Source: Desertivirga brevis (GTDB lineage: Bacteria; Bacteroidota; Bacteroidia; Sphingobacteriales; Sphingobacteriaceae). From it: a DNA stretch of 64,000 bases. Position 1 is the first letter of the stretch, and the number at the start of each line of letters is the position of its first letter. The stretch spans positions 806,001-870,000 of the forward strand of contig NZ_JAFEWF010000001.1 in the NCBI RefSeq assembly GCF_017355835.1, written 5' to 3'. A program made the position numbers and the translations under genes. Positions 1-10,122 of this stretch are shown here, in pieces. The notes beneath the pieces are model-generated. The model was not told the DNA's origin and did no database searches. It worked only from the letters and a program-made list of their open reading frames with translations.

Positions 1-159
1 AAAAAAATCTACTTTATCCCCATTCTCTTTTGTTGTTGTAATGATAGTATAGTAAGCTGGAAAAATTGTTGAAGTGATCACTAGGTTATAGGCCGAGTTA
101 GCCCAGTCGAACATCGCCCAGGAACGGACCACTTTCTTGTCGTTTTTTATAGACTGCAT
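1..159 (-). CDS. UMF1-family MFS transporter, N-terminal fragment (runs off the left edge)
   Basis: On the minus strand an ATG at 159 opens 53 codons that continue past the window start. The peptide begins MQSIKNDKKVVRSWAMFDWA and continues NSAYNLVITSTIFPAYY. The DWANSAY motif followed by the first membrane helix is the hallmark N-terminus of the UMF1 (MFS_YxiO-like) major facilitator family, which sits in the cytoplasmic membrane; substrates are generally unknown, with nutrient uptake or efflux suggested. Only the first helix is visible, so the assignment rests on that motif. The gene is divergent from the DUF2059 gene at 268. Confidence 0.8.
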   Translation of the reverse strand, partial: MQSIKNDKKVVRSWAMFDWANSAYNLVITSTIFPAYYTIITTTKENGDKVDFF

Positions 160-240
160 CCCCGAAAGTATAGAAAAACTAAGAATTCAGAAAATTATGG
201 AGCAGTTGAGGAAAACTCATACAAATTGTTAATCTATAAT

Positions 241-248
241 TACCTTTG
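241..248 (+). promoter_or_regulatory. Putative -7 box for the DUF2059 gene
   Basis: TACCTTTG matches the Bacteroidota -7 consensus TAnnTTTG exactly and lies 19 nt before the ATG at 268, giving a predicted start of transcription near 253. No TTTG -33 box at the right spacing was seen, so this is a half-match only. Confidence 0.4.
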
Positions 249-267
249 AGTAAATAAAAACCTGATC

Positions 268-810
268 ATGTTAAAAAGAACAATTTTATCCATTGCCTTT
301 ATCGCAATTTCATTTTCCAACAGTTTCGCGCAAAATAAAAAAGAATCCATCAAAGAACTTTTCCATTTGATGCAAACCGATTCACTAATGGAGAAAACGT
401 TTAATGCTATCCTACCGACCATAAGACAACGCATGGAAGCACAAACCACTGATCCTGTGATCAGAGAAAATTCAGCTAAAGGGTTTGCAGCCGTGATGAC
501 CATAGCTAAAGACATTTGCAAAAGAATGATCAATGAGGATATGGTAGACATTTATGATCGTAATTTTACCGATCAGGAGATCCAGGAATTTACAGCCTTT
601 TACAAAACTCCTGCAGGACAGAAGATGATTAAGTTATTACCTGATATTCAGAAGGAAATAATGACACTGATGATGCAGAAGTATATGCCTGAAATGCAAA
701 CAAGGATTAAGGCAGAAATGGAAAAAATTCAACCAGCAGCGCCGGCTACTCCAGCTAAACCAGTAGCCCCGGATCAGAAGAAACCAGTGAATTCGGGGAA
801 GAAAAAGTAA
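268..810 (+). CDS. DUF2059 domain-containing exported protein
   Basis: 180 aa. The first 22 residues (MLKRTILSIAFIAISFSNSFAQ) are a clear signal peptide with an AQ cleavage context, so the product is exported, probably to the periplasm. The middle (about residues 60-150) carries the DUF2059 pattern: FTDQEIQEFTAFYKTPAGQK followed by a helical stretch rich in M and K. The C-terminal 30 residues are a low-complexity Ala/Pro/Lys tail ending in KKK. The molecular function of DUF2059 is not established. The gene stands alone: the UMF1 gene upstream is divergent and the DUF3820 gene downstream is convergent. Confidence 0.8.
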   Translation: MLKRTILSIAFIAISFSNSFAQNKKESIKELFHLMQTDSLMEKTFNAILPTIRQRMEAQTTDPVIRENSAKGFAAVMTIAKDICKRMINEDMVDIYDRNFTDQEIQEFTAFYKTPAGQKMIKLLPDIQKEIMTLMMQKYMPEMQTRIKAEMEKIQPAAPATPAKPVAPDQKKPVNSGKKK

Positions 811-820
811 GGCTTAATAT

Positions 821-1033
821 CTATGCCTTCTTCAAAGGAGTTAGTAAATACTCCAGACCATTCAACTTGATTTCGTACATGGTATGGAGCAGCATTCCCA
901 GCTTACCATCGGGAAAGCCTTTCGAATGGTACCAAACGAGATATGGCTCAGGTAAATTGCAAAGAATTATTCCTTTGTATTTGCCATATGGCATTTTAGT
1001 GGTAACCAACTCCTGTAATGATTGGGCATTCAT
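821..1033 (-). CDS. DUF3820 family small protein
   Basis: 70 aa. Contains MPYGKYKG near residue 14, LPEPYLVWYHSKGFPDGKLG, and a C-terminal MYEIKLNGLEYLL helix, the pattern of DUF3820, a family of small proteins sometimes linked to exonuclease-related domains; no activity is known. It ends 11 nt from the convergent DUF2059 gene. An imperfect -7 box (AATCTTTG on the minus strand, 1038-1045) ends 5 nt before the start codon, so the mRNA could be leaderless. Confidence 0.75.
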   Translation of the reverse strand: MNAQSLQELVTTKMPYGKYKGIILCNLPEPYLVWYHSKGFPDGKLGMLLHTMYEIKLNGLEYLLTPLKKA

Positions 1034-1101
1034 GTAGCAAAGATTGGTTATTTCAACGAGAACGCAAGTACTGTGAGTAAAACATTGAGTATCCCAAATA
1101 G

Positions 1102-1139
1102 AAACGCCGATGAAGATTTCCCTCCACCGGCGTTTTATT
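1102..1139 (-). terminator. Rho-independent terminator of the beta-helix lipoprotein gene
   Basis: An 8-bp perfect stem (AAACGCCG at 1102-1109, CGGCGTTT at 1128-1135) closes an 18-nt loop, with T-rich flanks on both sides. It lies directly after the stop codon of the minus-strand gene ending at 1158. It could also stop transcripts from the other side. Confidence 0.7.
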
Positions 1140-1157
1140 TAACTATATCTGATTTGA

Positions 1158-3578
1158 CTATCTTGAACTATAAGAAGCCGACTTATTCTTTAGTTCGTTA
1201 ATGTTCCCCTCTGATACAATATTGCTAACCGTATTTGTAATCACACCTAGCCATGTATATCCAGCTTTAAAGTGATTACGGTATACATAAACATTTCTGC
1301 TACCTGGGGAAGCTTGTACACGGATACAATGAGCATTCGTATATATGGTATTCTCTTCGATAGTGATATCAGAAACCGCACGAGTGGCATTGTATGTACC
1401 CAGAACGATGGCTGAAGAGTTACCTGAAGAAGCTCTTGTATCAATAGTGTTTTTCACTATCCTGATATTATTCAGGTTGTATTTACCCCCTCCAAGTTGT
1501 ACTCCTCCAACATTCGGATTCTTAGTTTTGATTACATTATTGCTAATTACAACACCAGTACCGTCTTCTGTGAAGCCAGGAGATATTGCGATGCAACCTG
1601 CATGGATAGTATTGCCGGTTATTGTATTATTTGAACCGAAAACTTCATACCCGCTACGATGGTTTCCGTTTCCTCCATTCATAACGTTCCCGCTGAATAC
1701 TGTTCCTTTATAATATCCGGAGATTCCGTTTCCTCCTAATCCTTTCGGATCGTTAAGCTTATTATCTGCAATTTTAGAGTTAGTTACATATGCAGCTGCA
1801 CATTCAATTGCAAATTGCTTACCATGCGTGTTTTCAAAGGTATTACCGATAATGCGGGTATTGAAATTTTCCTGGCTTTGTAATTGCAGGGATGGAGAGT
1901 TAGGATTTACAAGTCCCCAGCGGGTAAAGTCACAGTTCGATACCACTGCGTCCTTTGTTCCTCTAAGCTCCAATGAGGTGCGACCACCGTCGGTAAAGCG
2001 ACAATTAACAAAACTTAAATTAACTATTGGGTAGGCATTAAGGCCCTTTGCCTGAACCACTCCTCCATCACGTCCGCCAGAGAAAGTTACATTTTCAGCT
2101 GAAACGTTTCTTGTGTTGTCGGTTACATAGAATGAGACCAGGTGGGCACCCGTGTTTGCCGCAAAATTAGCGTTCAATGTAAGGTTCTTAATCTTAATGT
2201 TACTCATTCTTGTAGGAATTCTAAACACTTTGCGATTTGAACCGCCTCCTGCACTAAGAATAATTTCTGTAGCACCTCCCGCTCCTTCGATAGTAAGGTT
2301 AGATGGAAGAATAATCTCATTGGAAATCACAAATCTTCCGGCAGGAAGCACAAGTGCCTGATTCCGGGAGGCGTAAGAATTAACAAGACTTTGAAGCTGA
2401 TTTCTGTTATCTGTTACTCCATCTCCTTTAAGGCCACTTGCATTAGGTGCAGATGTTGATGGCGCTGTTGGTCCAGTAGGGAGTGAAGGAATAGGTGTAG
2501 TAACCACCGGAGTAGATGGGCTTGGTTTAGCAGGAGTTTCTACCGGTGCAGAAATAACATCTGATACAGGGAAAGCATTACTTGAAAAATCATTTGGATT
2601 GGTATTGTTGTTATTTCCTTTAATATCCAAGCCTGAAAACTTCTTTCCGTCACCGCCGCCAAATTTATTGCGAACGATGGTAGTAAAACTAAATGTTCCA
2701 CCGATTCCGTTTCCTCCAATATGCTTGGCATCATTAAAGATGTTGTTTTCTATTTTTGTATTCTTGGTAGTTGATGCAGTAGATTCGATAGCATACTGGG
2801 TTCCCATACTATTACTAAATACATTATTGGTAATAGTTGTTTCAGTATTGTCCTGACTTTGCAGCTGTAATGCGGGACTTGCACTAGATTGCGATCCCCA
2901 GTTCTGGAAAACGCAGTTGGAGATCGTTGTATTTCTGGTACCCCTAAGCTCAAGTAGTGTGCGGCCTGCATGCAGGAATGTACATTTAACAAATCTAAGG
3001 TCTTTAACGGGATAATCGTTTAAACCCTTTACCTGAACAGAACCGCCATCTTTGCCACCAGCAAAGCTTACCTCTTCCGCTGAAACATTAGTGGTATTAT
3101 CAGTAACAAAAAATGCAACAAGACGGCTTCCCGTATTAGCGTCCTGATTTGCATCTATTTTCAGATTCTTTATACTTACATTGGATGTACGTGTAGGTAC
3201 CCGTAACACATTTCTACCTGAGACTGAACCGGCAGAAAGGATAATTTCAGTTTGGATACCCTGACCTTGTAAAGAGGTATTTGAAGGTAGAATGATCTCA
3301 TCTGTCACTAGGAATTTTCCAGCTGGAAGTACTAAAGTTTTTTGTTTTGAGGCAGCATCATTGATCAGATTTTGTAATGTTGATCTGTTATCAGTTTTAC
3401 CATCGCCTACCAGGCCTATAGCTGGTAAAGAGGAGTTGCCACCACTTGCTGTTGAGGCACTTAGCTTATCCCTGATGCTTAGTTTTTCCTCAACAATAAG
3501 CTCTTCCTGCTCTTCTTTTTTGCAGGAGGTAGTAAAGACAAAAGCATATAACAATGCCGTCCAATAGAATTTTCTCAT
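1158..3578 (-). CDS. Lipoprotein with two tandem pectate-lyase-like beta-helix units
   Basis: 806 aa. The N-terminus MRKFYWTALLYAFVFTTSC has a lipobox with Cys19, so the mature protein should be lipid-anchored. Residues about 51-335 and 381-665 are clear copies of one another: each starts G-L-x-G-D-G-x-T-D-N-R, passes through LVLPAG[KR]F and EIILPSN, and carries LQLQSQ[DE]N and GGNGI. This is the Pectate_lyase_3 / right-handed parallel beta-helix pattern. A Pro/Ser/Thr linker (about 336-380) joins the copies, and the last 140 residues add further helix turns. Such proteins bind or cleave polysaccharides such as pectin; catalytic residues cannot be assigned by eye, so enzymatic activity is inference. 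The gene diverges from the thiamine operon. Confidence 0.85.
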   Translation of the reverse strand: MRKFYWTALLYAFVFTTSCKKEEQEELIVEEKLSIRDKLSASTASGGNSSLPAIGLVGDGKTDNRSTLQNLINDAASKQKTLVLPAGKFLVTDEIILPSNTSLQGQGIQTEIILSAGSVSGRNVLRVPTRTSNVSIKNLKIDANQDANTGSRLVAFFVTDNTTNVSAEEVSFAGGKDGGSVQVKGLNDYPVKDLRFVKCTFLHAGRTLLELRGTRNTTISNCVFQNWGSQSSASPALQLQSQDNTETTITNNVFSNSMGTQYAIESTASTTKNTKIENNIFNDAKHIGGNGIGGTFSFTTIVRNKFGGGDGKKFSGLDIKGNNNNTNPNDFSSNAFPVSDVISAPVETPAKPSPSTPVVTTPIPSLPTGPTAPSTSAPNASGLKGDGVTDNRNQLQSLVNSYASRNQALVLPAGRFVISNEIILPSNLTIEGAGGATEIILSAGGGSNRKVFRIPTRMSNIKIKNLTLNANFAANTGAHLVSFYVTDNTRNVSAENVTFSGGRDGGVVQAKGLNAYPIVNLSFVNCRFTDGGRTSLELRGTKDAVVSNCDFTRWGLVNPNSPSLQLQSQENFNTRIIGNTFENTHGKQFAIECAAAYVTNSKIADNKLNDPKGLGGNGISGYYKGTVFSGNVMNGGNGNHRSGYEVFGSNNTITGNTIHAGCIAISPGFTEDGTGVVISNNVIKTKNPNVGGVQLGGGKYNLNNIRIVKNTIDTRASSGNSSAIVLGTYNATRAVSDITIEENTIYTNAHCIRVQASPGSRNVYVYRNHFKAGYTWLGVITNTVSNIVSEGNINELKNKSASYSSR

Positions 3579-3854
3579 AGGTCACTTACACTTTGGTTCT
3601 GCAAGGCGCAGAAAAATTTAAACACTATATAAACACTCGGCATCATTTACAACAAAACAATGCCAGAACTTAGGGATAAATGTTTTTTATACAATTTATA
3701 GGTAAAGACTTAAGATTTAACAACATGGCCGAAATTGAAGTATGGAAAAATTCCACAAATTGTGGTAGATGTTTGTGGTAAAACGATAAAATTTTTCTTT
3801 CAACAGAAACTTTAACTCCTGAATTTCATTACTTCATACTCTCTCCAAATTTCA

Positions 3855-3887
3855 TTTGCATATACGGAAAAATTTTCCCTAAGTTTG
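3855..3887 (+). promoter_or_regulatory. Promoter of the thiamine operon
   Basis: TTTG at 3855-3858, a 21-nt spacer, then TAAGTTTG at 3880-3887, matching the Bacteroidota consensus TTTG-N17..23-TAnnTTTG. Transcription should begin 5-8 nt later, at about 3892-3895, which is exactly the 5' strand of helix P1 of the TPP riboswitch. The agreement of two independent predictions makes this one of the stronger promoter calls here. Confidence 0.75.
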
Positions 3888-3892
3888 TATCG

Positions 3893-3971
3893 TGCTTTAG
3901 GGGTGTCCGAAAAAGGACTGAGATTATACCCTTTGAACCTGATGCAGTTAGTACTGCCGAAGGGAAAAGTG
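3893..3971 (+). promoter_or_regulatory. TPP riboswitch (THI element)
   Basis: The conserved THI-box blocks occur in order: GGGGTG at 3900-3905, CTGAGA at 3918-3923, ACCC at 3928-3931, GAACCTGATGCAG at 3935-3947 and CTGCCGAAGGGA at 3954-3965. Helix P1 pairs GCTTT (3894-3898) with AAAGT (3966-3970), and P4 pairs GCAG with CTGC. This aptamer binds thiamine pyrophosphate and represses downstream genes. It precedes thiS and the rest of the operon. No T-tract terminator follows, which suggests control of translation rather than of transcription. Confidence 0.95.
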
Positions 3972-4011
3972 AGGCCATCACGATGGCCATGCTATGACCT
4001 ATTCTGTAGGA

Positions 4012-4043
4012 CATTCCTGAGCGCCCCAACAAAAACAGGAATG
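4012..4043 (+). promoter_or_regulatory. Hairpin covering the thiS start codon (likely riboswitch expression platform)
   Basis: CATTCCTG at 4012-4019 is perfectly complementary to CAGGAATG at 4036-4043, an 8-bp stem with a 16-nt loop. The 3' arm contains the thiS ATG (4041-4043) and the AGGA just before it. A second hairpin, GGCCAT/ATGGCC with a CACG loop (3973-3988), lies between aptamer and sequester. The pairing is seen directly; that it is the TPP-controlled OFF structure is inferred. I did not find a convincing anti-sequester strand. Confidence 0.65.
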
Positions 4044-4244
4044 GAAATCATTATCAATCAACAACCTCAAAGTATCCCTGATAATTACTCTGTTAAAGAA
4101 TTACTTGCTTTCCTGATGCCTGAGGCAGATAAAGGAATTGCAGTTGCAATCAATCAGCAGATCATTCCTAGATCTGCATGGGCTAATCATAAACTTCATT
4201 CTAATGACAAGGTGATGCTTATCCGGGCAACACAGGGAGGATAG
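4041..4244 (+). CDS. thiS: Sulfur carrier protein ThiS
   Basis: 67 aa, the usual length for ThiS. It begins MEIIINQQPQSIPDNYSVKE and ends RATQGG; the C-terminal Gly-Gly is adenylated by ThiF and then thiocarboxylated to give the sulfur used by ThiG. The ATG at 4041 was chosen because the frame upstream runs through the TPP aptamer. It is the first gene of the thiamine operon and probably the direct target of riboswitch control, as its start codon lies in an 8-bp stem. The next gene, thiC, follows after 84 nt. Confidence 0.92.
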   Translation: MEIIINQQPQSIPDNYSVKELLAFLMPEADKGIAVAINQQIIPRSAWANHKLHSNDKVMLIRATQGG

Positions 4245-4298
4245 TTCTATTCCCTCAAGGAAACTCTATAACACCAGAAAAACTACAAATTTCTATAA

Positions 4299-6212
<1,914 letters not shown>

Positions 6213-6215
6213 AGT

Positions 6216-6815
6216 ATGAAATTGATGGTGGTCAGCAGCGAGCATTTTTTCGAGGGTGAAAGCAAGATCGTAAACCAACTTTTTGAGGAAGGACTACAAC
6301 GTTTTCACCTGAGGAAACCCAAATCTTCAGCGGAAGATTTGGAACGCTTTATTAATCAGATTCACCCAGATTTCAGAAGCAAAATATCGCTTCATGACCA
6401 CCATCATTTAGCTCCTGATCTTGGCATTTACAGACTTCACCTTAAAGAGAAATTACGAGTTGATCTAGGCGTTGACTTAGTAGGTGTAATTTCAAACAGT
6501 GCCTATAAATATAGCACTTCAGTACATTCTGTTGAGGAATTAAAAGTCATAGCAACTCAAATTGAATACGCTTTTTTAAGTCCGGTTTTTGACAGCATAT
6601 CCAAGAGTAATTATCACGGGTTCTCCAGTGCGAATTTCAAAATTAAGGATGAGTGGAAGCGAACAAAAGTAATAGGTCTGGGAGGAATCGAAGAATCAAA
6701 TATTAGTCAATTAAAAGACATGAATTTTGATGGTGCAGCTGTACTAGGATACGTATGGAAAAAGCCGGAAGATGCTGTCAAAAATTTCCTCAAATTAAAA
6801 AAATATGCAGAATAA
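6216..6815 (+). CDS. ThiE/TenI-like thiamine phosphate synthase paralogue
   Basis: 199 aa TIM-barrel protein of the ThiE/TenI superfamily. Visible blocks are FHLRKP near residue 32, SLHDHHHLA, a phosphate-binding LSPVFDSISK stretch and VIGLGGIEE near the end. It differs clearly from the second ThiE-like protein at 7539: the usual N-D of the pyrimidine site is replaced by HDHHH and the T-x-T-K of the ThiE loop by DSISKS. It may act as the thiazole tautomerase TenI, or as a second thiamine phosphate synthase; sequence alone cannot decide. It overlaps thiD by 11 nt, so the two are probably co-translated. Confidence 0.8.
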   Translation: MKLMVVSSEHFFEGESKIVNQLFEEGLQRFHLRKPKSSAEDLERFINQIHPDFRSKISLHDHHHLAPDLGIYRLHLKEKLRVDLGVDLVGVISNSAYKYSTSVHSVEELKVIATQIEYAFLSPVFDSISKSNYHGFSSANFKIKDEWKRTKVIGLGGIEESNISQLKDMNFDGAAVLGYVWKKPEDAVKNFLKLKKYAE

Positions 6816-7542
6816 GCGCCCGGTTGTATTAAGTATAGCAGGCCTGGACCCGAGCGGAGGGGCAGGACTTTTGGCTGATATTAAAACTTTTGAGCAACAT
6901 AAGGTTGTTGGTTTTGGTGCTTGCTCGGCTCTGACTTGCCAAAATGACAGTGAGTTTCTAAGCATTGAGTGGGTAGATGCAAAAGGTGTAATCACGCAAT
7001 TGGCTCCTCTTTTTAACAAATTCACAATTTCAACAGTTAAAATAGGGATTATCAGGGATTTACCGCTCCTGAGCGAAGTAATTATTTATATAAAAAGAGC
7101 AAATTCAGACGTAAAACTCGTTTGGGACCCTGTTTTAAAGGCTTCGGCAGGCTTTAGCTTTCATGAGCAATGGGATAGTAAATTACTTAAAGATATACTT
7201 GATCATATATTTCTTATTACCCCTAATTTCAATGAGTTAGGAAATCTAAATAGAGTACTTGAAGAGGACTTGATAAAATACGCGAATGTTTTGCTAAAAG
7301 GAGGCCACAACCCTGAACTACCGGGAATAGATGTAATTTATGAGCACCAACTCGCCCAGGAGATACCATCGGGGGTAAGGGAAATTCATCAGAAGCACGG
7401 GTCAGGCTGTGTTTTATCCTCTGCAATTACAGCACGCCTAGCACAAGGCTATTCCCTACTCGAGGCATGCAGACTTGCCAAGGCCTACACAGAGACTTTT
7501 TTAAACAGTAATTCAACCCTATTAGGTTACCATAATTTATGA
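6805..7542 (+). CDS. thiD: Hydroxymethylpyrimidine/phosphomethylpyrimidine kinase ThiD
   Basis: 245 aa ribokinase-fold enzyme that phosphorylates HMP and HMP-P to HMP-PP, the pyrimidine substrate of ThiE. The N-terminal GLDPSGGAGLLADIKTF block binds substrate, and HGSGCVLSSAI near residue 195 is the GxGC anion hole with the catalytic Cys region. It overlaps the preceding gene by 11 nt and the following thiE by 4 nt (ATGA type). At 245 aa it is slightly shorter than the common 260-270 aa, with no visible gap in the motifs. Confidence 0.93.
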   Translation: MQNKRPVVLSIAGLDPSGGAGLLADIKTFEQHKVVGFGACSALTCQNDSEFLSIEWVDAKGVITQLAPLFNKFTISTVKIGIIRDLPLLSEVIIYIKRANSDVKLVWDPVLKASAGFSFHEQWDSKLLKDILDHIFLITPNFNELGNLNRVLEEDLIKYANVLLKGGHNPELPGIDVIYEHQLAQEIPSGVREIHQKHGSGCVLSSAITARLAQGYSLLEACRLAKAYTETFLNSNSTLLGYHNL

Positions 7543-8177
7543 TTAGCAGACTACATTATATATCCCAGCAACAAGAGAGCATAACACATTTAGAAGCCAT
7601 TAAGAAAGCATTGGACGGCGGATGTAAGTGGATTCAACTACGTGTTAAAAATCAACCAGAAGATGTTGTAAAAAGCTATGCTAAAGATGCAAAAGAGCTT
7701 TGTGATCATTACAATGCAAAGCTTATTATTAACGATTTTCCTAACATCGCTAAAGAAGTTAAAGCTGCGGGTGTCCACCTCGGTTTATTGGATATGCCAG
7801 TGTCAAATGCAAGGGAAATATTGGGTTCGGAAATGATCATTGGAGGAACAGCAAATACGTTTGAAGATGTAGTTCAAAGAGTTAATGAAGGTGCGAATTA
7901 TGTAGGATTAGGCCCCTTCAGATTTACAAAAACTAAAGATAAATTAAGTCCCATACTAGGCACCGAAGGATATAGAAATATCTTAACAAAGATGCGTGAG
8001 AATAATCTCAACATTCCCATTATTGCCATTGGAGGAATAGAATTGGAAGATATAAGTTCTATCATGGATACCGGCGTATTTGGAGTGGCTATTTCAGGGG
8101 CTATTACTTTTGCAAATGATCATAGAATAGTAGTCGAAGAGCTCTACTCAAAGTTAATATTTAGCCATCAAATCTAA
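7539..8177 (+). CDS. thiE: Thiamine phosphate synthase ThiE
   Basis: 212 aa. Couples HMP-PP with thiazole phosphate to make thiamine monophosphate. Family blocks are WIQLRVKN near residue 33, LIINDFPNIAKEV (pyrimidine site), GVHLGLLDMP, GLGPFRFTKTK (pyrophosphate loop) and IIAIGGIELED near the end. The conserved N-D and T-K-T-K residues make this the better candidate for the true coupling enzyme than the paralogue at 6216. Its start overlaps the thiD stop by 4 nt. A 42-nt gap separates it from thiG. Confidence 0.92.
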   Translation: MISRLHYISQQQESITHLEAIKKALDGGCKWIQLRVKNQPEDVVKSYAKDAKELCDHYNAKLIINDFPNIAKEVKAAGVHLGLLDMPVSNAREILGSEMIIGGTANTFEDVVQRVNEGANYVGLGPFRFTKTKDKLSPILGTEGYRNILTKMRENNLNIPIIAIGGIELEDISSIMDTGVFGVAISGAITFANDHRIVVEELYSKLIFSHQI

Positions 8178-8219
8178 CCCTCTCCCCTACTCATAAAATA
8201 AACAAATGAGCTTCATACT

Positions 8220-8984
8220 ATGTTAAAGATAGCAGACAAAACATTCTCTTCCCGACTGTTTACAGGAACAGGAAAATTCAGCTCATCAGATCTGATGGAA
8301 GAAGCATTACTCGCATCTGGAAGCGAGCTGGTTACTGTTGCGTTGAAACGGGTAGATATCAGTAATCGCAAAGACGATATCCTTAATCACCTGAGACATC
8401 CACATATCAATCTTTTACCAAATACATCAGGTGTAAGAACTGCGAAAGAAGCTATTTTCGCAGCTCAACTTGCCCGTGAGGCTCTCGAAACGAATTGGGT
8501 GAAACTGGAAATCCATCCCGATCCAAAGTATCTTATGCCAGATCCTATAGAGACATTATTGGCTACAGAAGAGCTGGCAAAGCAAGGCTTTATAGTGCTT
8601 CCCTACATCCATGCAGATCCGGTTTTATGTAAACGATTAGAGGAAGTTGGCGCCTCGGCAGTAATGCCTCTTGGCTCTCCTATCGGGAGCAACAAAGGCT
8701 TAAAAACAATAGATTTCCTGGAAATTATTATTGAGCAAAGTAAAGTACCGGTAGTGATTGATGCTGGCATTGGAGCACCTTCGGATGCTGCGAAAGCTTT
8801 CGAACTTGGAGCCGATGCCGTGCTTGTAAATACCGCTATCGCAGTTTCTGATAATCCAGTTCAAATGGCCCAGGCTTTCAAGATGGCATGTGAGGCTGGA
8901 AGAATTGCGTATGAAGCAAAGCTGGCAAAACCTGTTAGCCATGCAATTGCAAGTAGTCCACTAACTGCATTTTTAGATGAATAA
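8220..8984 (+). CDS. thiG: Thiazole synthase ThiG
   Basis: 254 aa TIM barrel that builds the thiazole ring from deoxyxylulose 5-phosphate, dehydroglycine and ThiS thiocarboxylate. It opens [19 protein letters not shown]; the Schiff-base lysine lies in WVKLEIHPD (Lys95), and late phosphate-binding blocks [14 protein letters not shown] and [12 protein letters not shown] are intact. It overlaps thiH by 8 nt. The ThiG-ThiH pair shows that the glycine imine is made from tyrosine (ThiH) rather than by glycine oxidase ThiO, which is absent here. Confidence 0.96.
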   Translation: MLKIADKTFSSRLFTGTGKFSSSDLMEEALLASGSELVTVALKRVDISNRKDDILNHLRHPHINLLPNTSGVRTAKEAIFAAQLAREALETNWVKLEIHPDPKYLMPDPIETLLATEELAKQGFIVLPYIHADPVLCKRLEEVGASAVMPLGSPIGSNKGLKTIDFLEIIIEQSKVPVVIDAGIGAPSDAAKAFELGADAVLVNTAIAVSDNPVQMAQAFKMACEAGRIAYEAKLAKPVSHAIASSPLTAFLDE

Positions 8985-10089
8985 CTTCATAGAAATTTTC
9001 GAGCAATACAATTGGGATGAAGTGAAAGCCAGGATCTACAGCAAAACAAATGAGGATGTAGAACGGGCACTTAATGCCTCCAAAAGAACAGTTGAGGATT
9101 TTATGGCCCTGGTCTCCCCTGCTGCTGCTGCTTACCTCGAGCCGATGGCTCAATTGAGTCAGCAGATCACTCAAAAGCGTTTTGGAAAAGTGGTACAGAT
9201 GTATATCCCGCTTTATTTATCCAATGAATGCAATAACATCTGCACCTACTGCGGTTTCAGTCTGGATAATAAAGTAAAGCGAAGGACTTTAACGCCTATG
9301 GAAATCATGCAGGAAGCGGCAGCAATAAAAGAAATGGGATATGATCACGTACTCCTGGTAACTGGAGAGGCAAACCAAACGGTCCATGTCGACTATTTTA
9401 AAAAGGCTCTTGAGCTGCTTAAGCCTCACTTTTCTCATATTTCAATGGAGGTTCAGCCGATGGATGAAGAGGATTACCGGGAGCTGATTCCTTATGGATT
9501 AAATACAGTACTCGTTTATCAGGAAACCTACCACAAAGACGACTATAGGAAACACCATCCGAAAGGAAAGAAATCAAATTTCAATTACCGGATAGAAACT
9601 CCCGACCGTTTAGGAAGAGCGGGAATCCACAAGATGGGTTTAGGAGTATTGATCGGACTAGAAGACTGGAGAACTGACTCCTTTTTTACTGCCTTGCATC
9701 TGAATTACCTTGAAAAAACCTATTGGAAATCCAAGTACAGTTTATCATTTCCACGTTTAAGACCTTTTTCAGGAGGCTTAGAGCCTAAAGTTGAAATGAG
9801 TGACAGGGAATTGGTGCAGCTGATCTGCGCGTACAGGATATTTGATGAAGAAGTAGAAATCTCGCTTTCAACAAGAGAATCTGAGAAATTCAGAAACAAT
9901 GTTATCAAATTGGGGATAACGTCTATCAGTGCTGGCTCTAAAACTAATCCTGGAGGATACGTGGTGGAACCAGAATCTCTGGAGCAGTTTGAAATATCGG
10001 ACGATAGGAGCCCTGAGCAAATTGCAGAGGTAATAAAACAGCAGGGTTATGAAGCCGTATGGAAAGATTGGGACCGGGTGCTTTATTGA
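8977..10089 (+). CDS. thiH: 2-iminoacetate synthase ThiH
   Basis: 370 aa radical-SAM enzyme that cleaves tyrosine to 2-iminoacetate (dehydroglycine) and p-cresol for the ThiG reaction. The cluster motif C-x3-C-x2-C is at Cys85, Cys89 and Cys92 in [13 protein letters not shown]. Later blocks are [30 protein letters not shown] and [10 protein letters not shown]. Length is normal. The reaction is oxygen-sensitive, so use of ThiH suggests a facultative or microaerobic capacity, as an inference. It starts within the end of thiG. Confidence 0.95.
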   Translation: MNNFIEIFEQYNWDEVKARIYSKTNEDVERALNASKRTVEDFMALVSPAAAAYLEPMAQLSQQITQKRFGKVVQMYIPLYLSNECNNICTYCGFSLDNKVKRRTLTPMEIMQEAAAIKEMGYDHVLLVTGEANQTVHVDYFKKALELLKPHFSHISMEVQPMDEEDYRELIPYGLNTVLVYQETYHKDDYRKHHPKGKKSNFNYRIETPDRLGRAGIHKMGLGVLIGLEDWRTDSFFTALHLNYLEKTYWKSKYSLSFPRLRPFSGGLEPKVEMSDRELVQLICAYRIFDEEVEISLSTRESEKFRNNVIKLGITSISAGSKTNPGGYVVEPESLEQFEISDDRSPEQIAEVIKQQGYEAVWKDWDRVLY

Positions 10090-10122
10090 CAGAGCTAGGA
10101 TATAAACGCTTGCACAAGTAAT

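Noticed and set aside
3873..3968. TTTTCCCT (3873-3880) complementary to AGGGAAAA (3961-3968) as an alternative riboswitch fold
   Set aside because: The left arm overlaps the -7 region upstream of the predicted transcription start, so it should not be in the mRNA.
3983..3997. A four-codon frame (ATG GCC ATG CTA TGA) in the thiS leader as a regulatory uORF
   Set aside because: Too short to support, and it lies in the GGCCAT/ATGGCC hairpin whose sequence already explains the bases.
3885..4040. An in-frame extension of thiS upstream of 4041
   Set aside because: It overlaps the TPP aptamer, has no ThiS similarity, and begins before the predicted transcription start.
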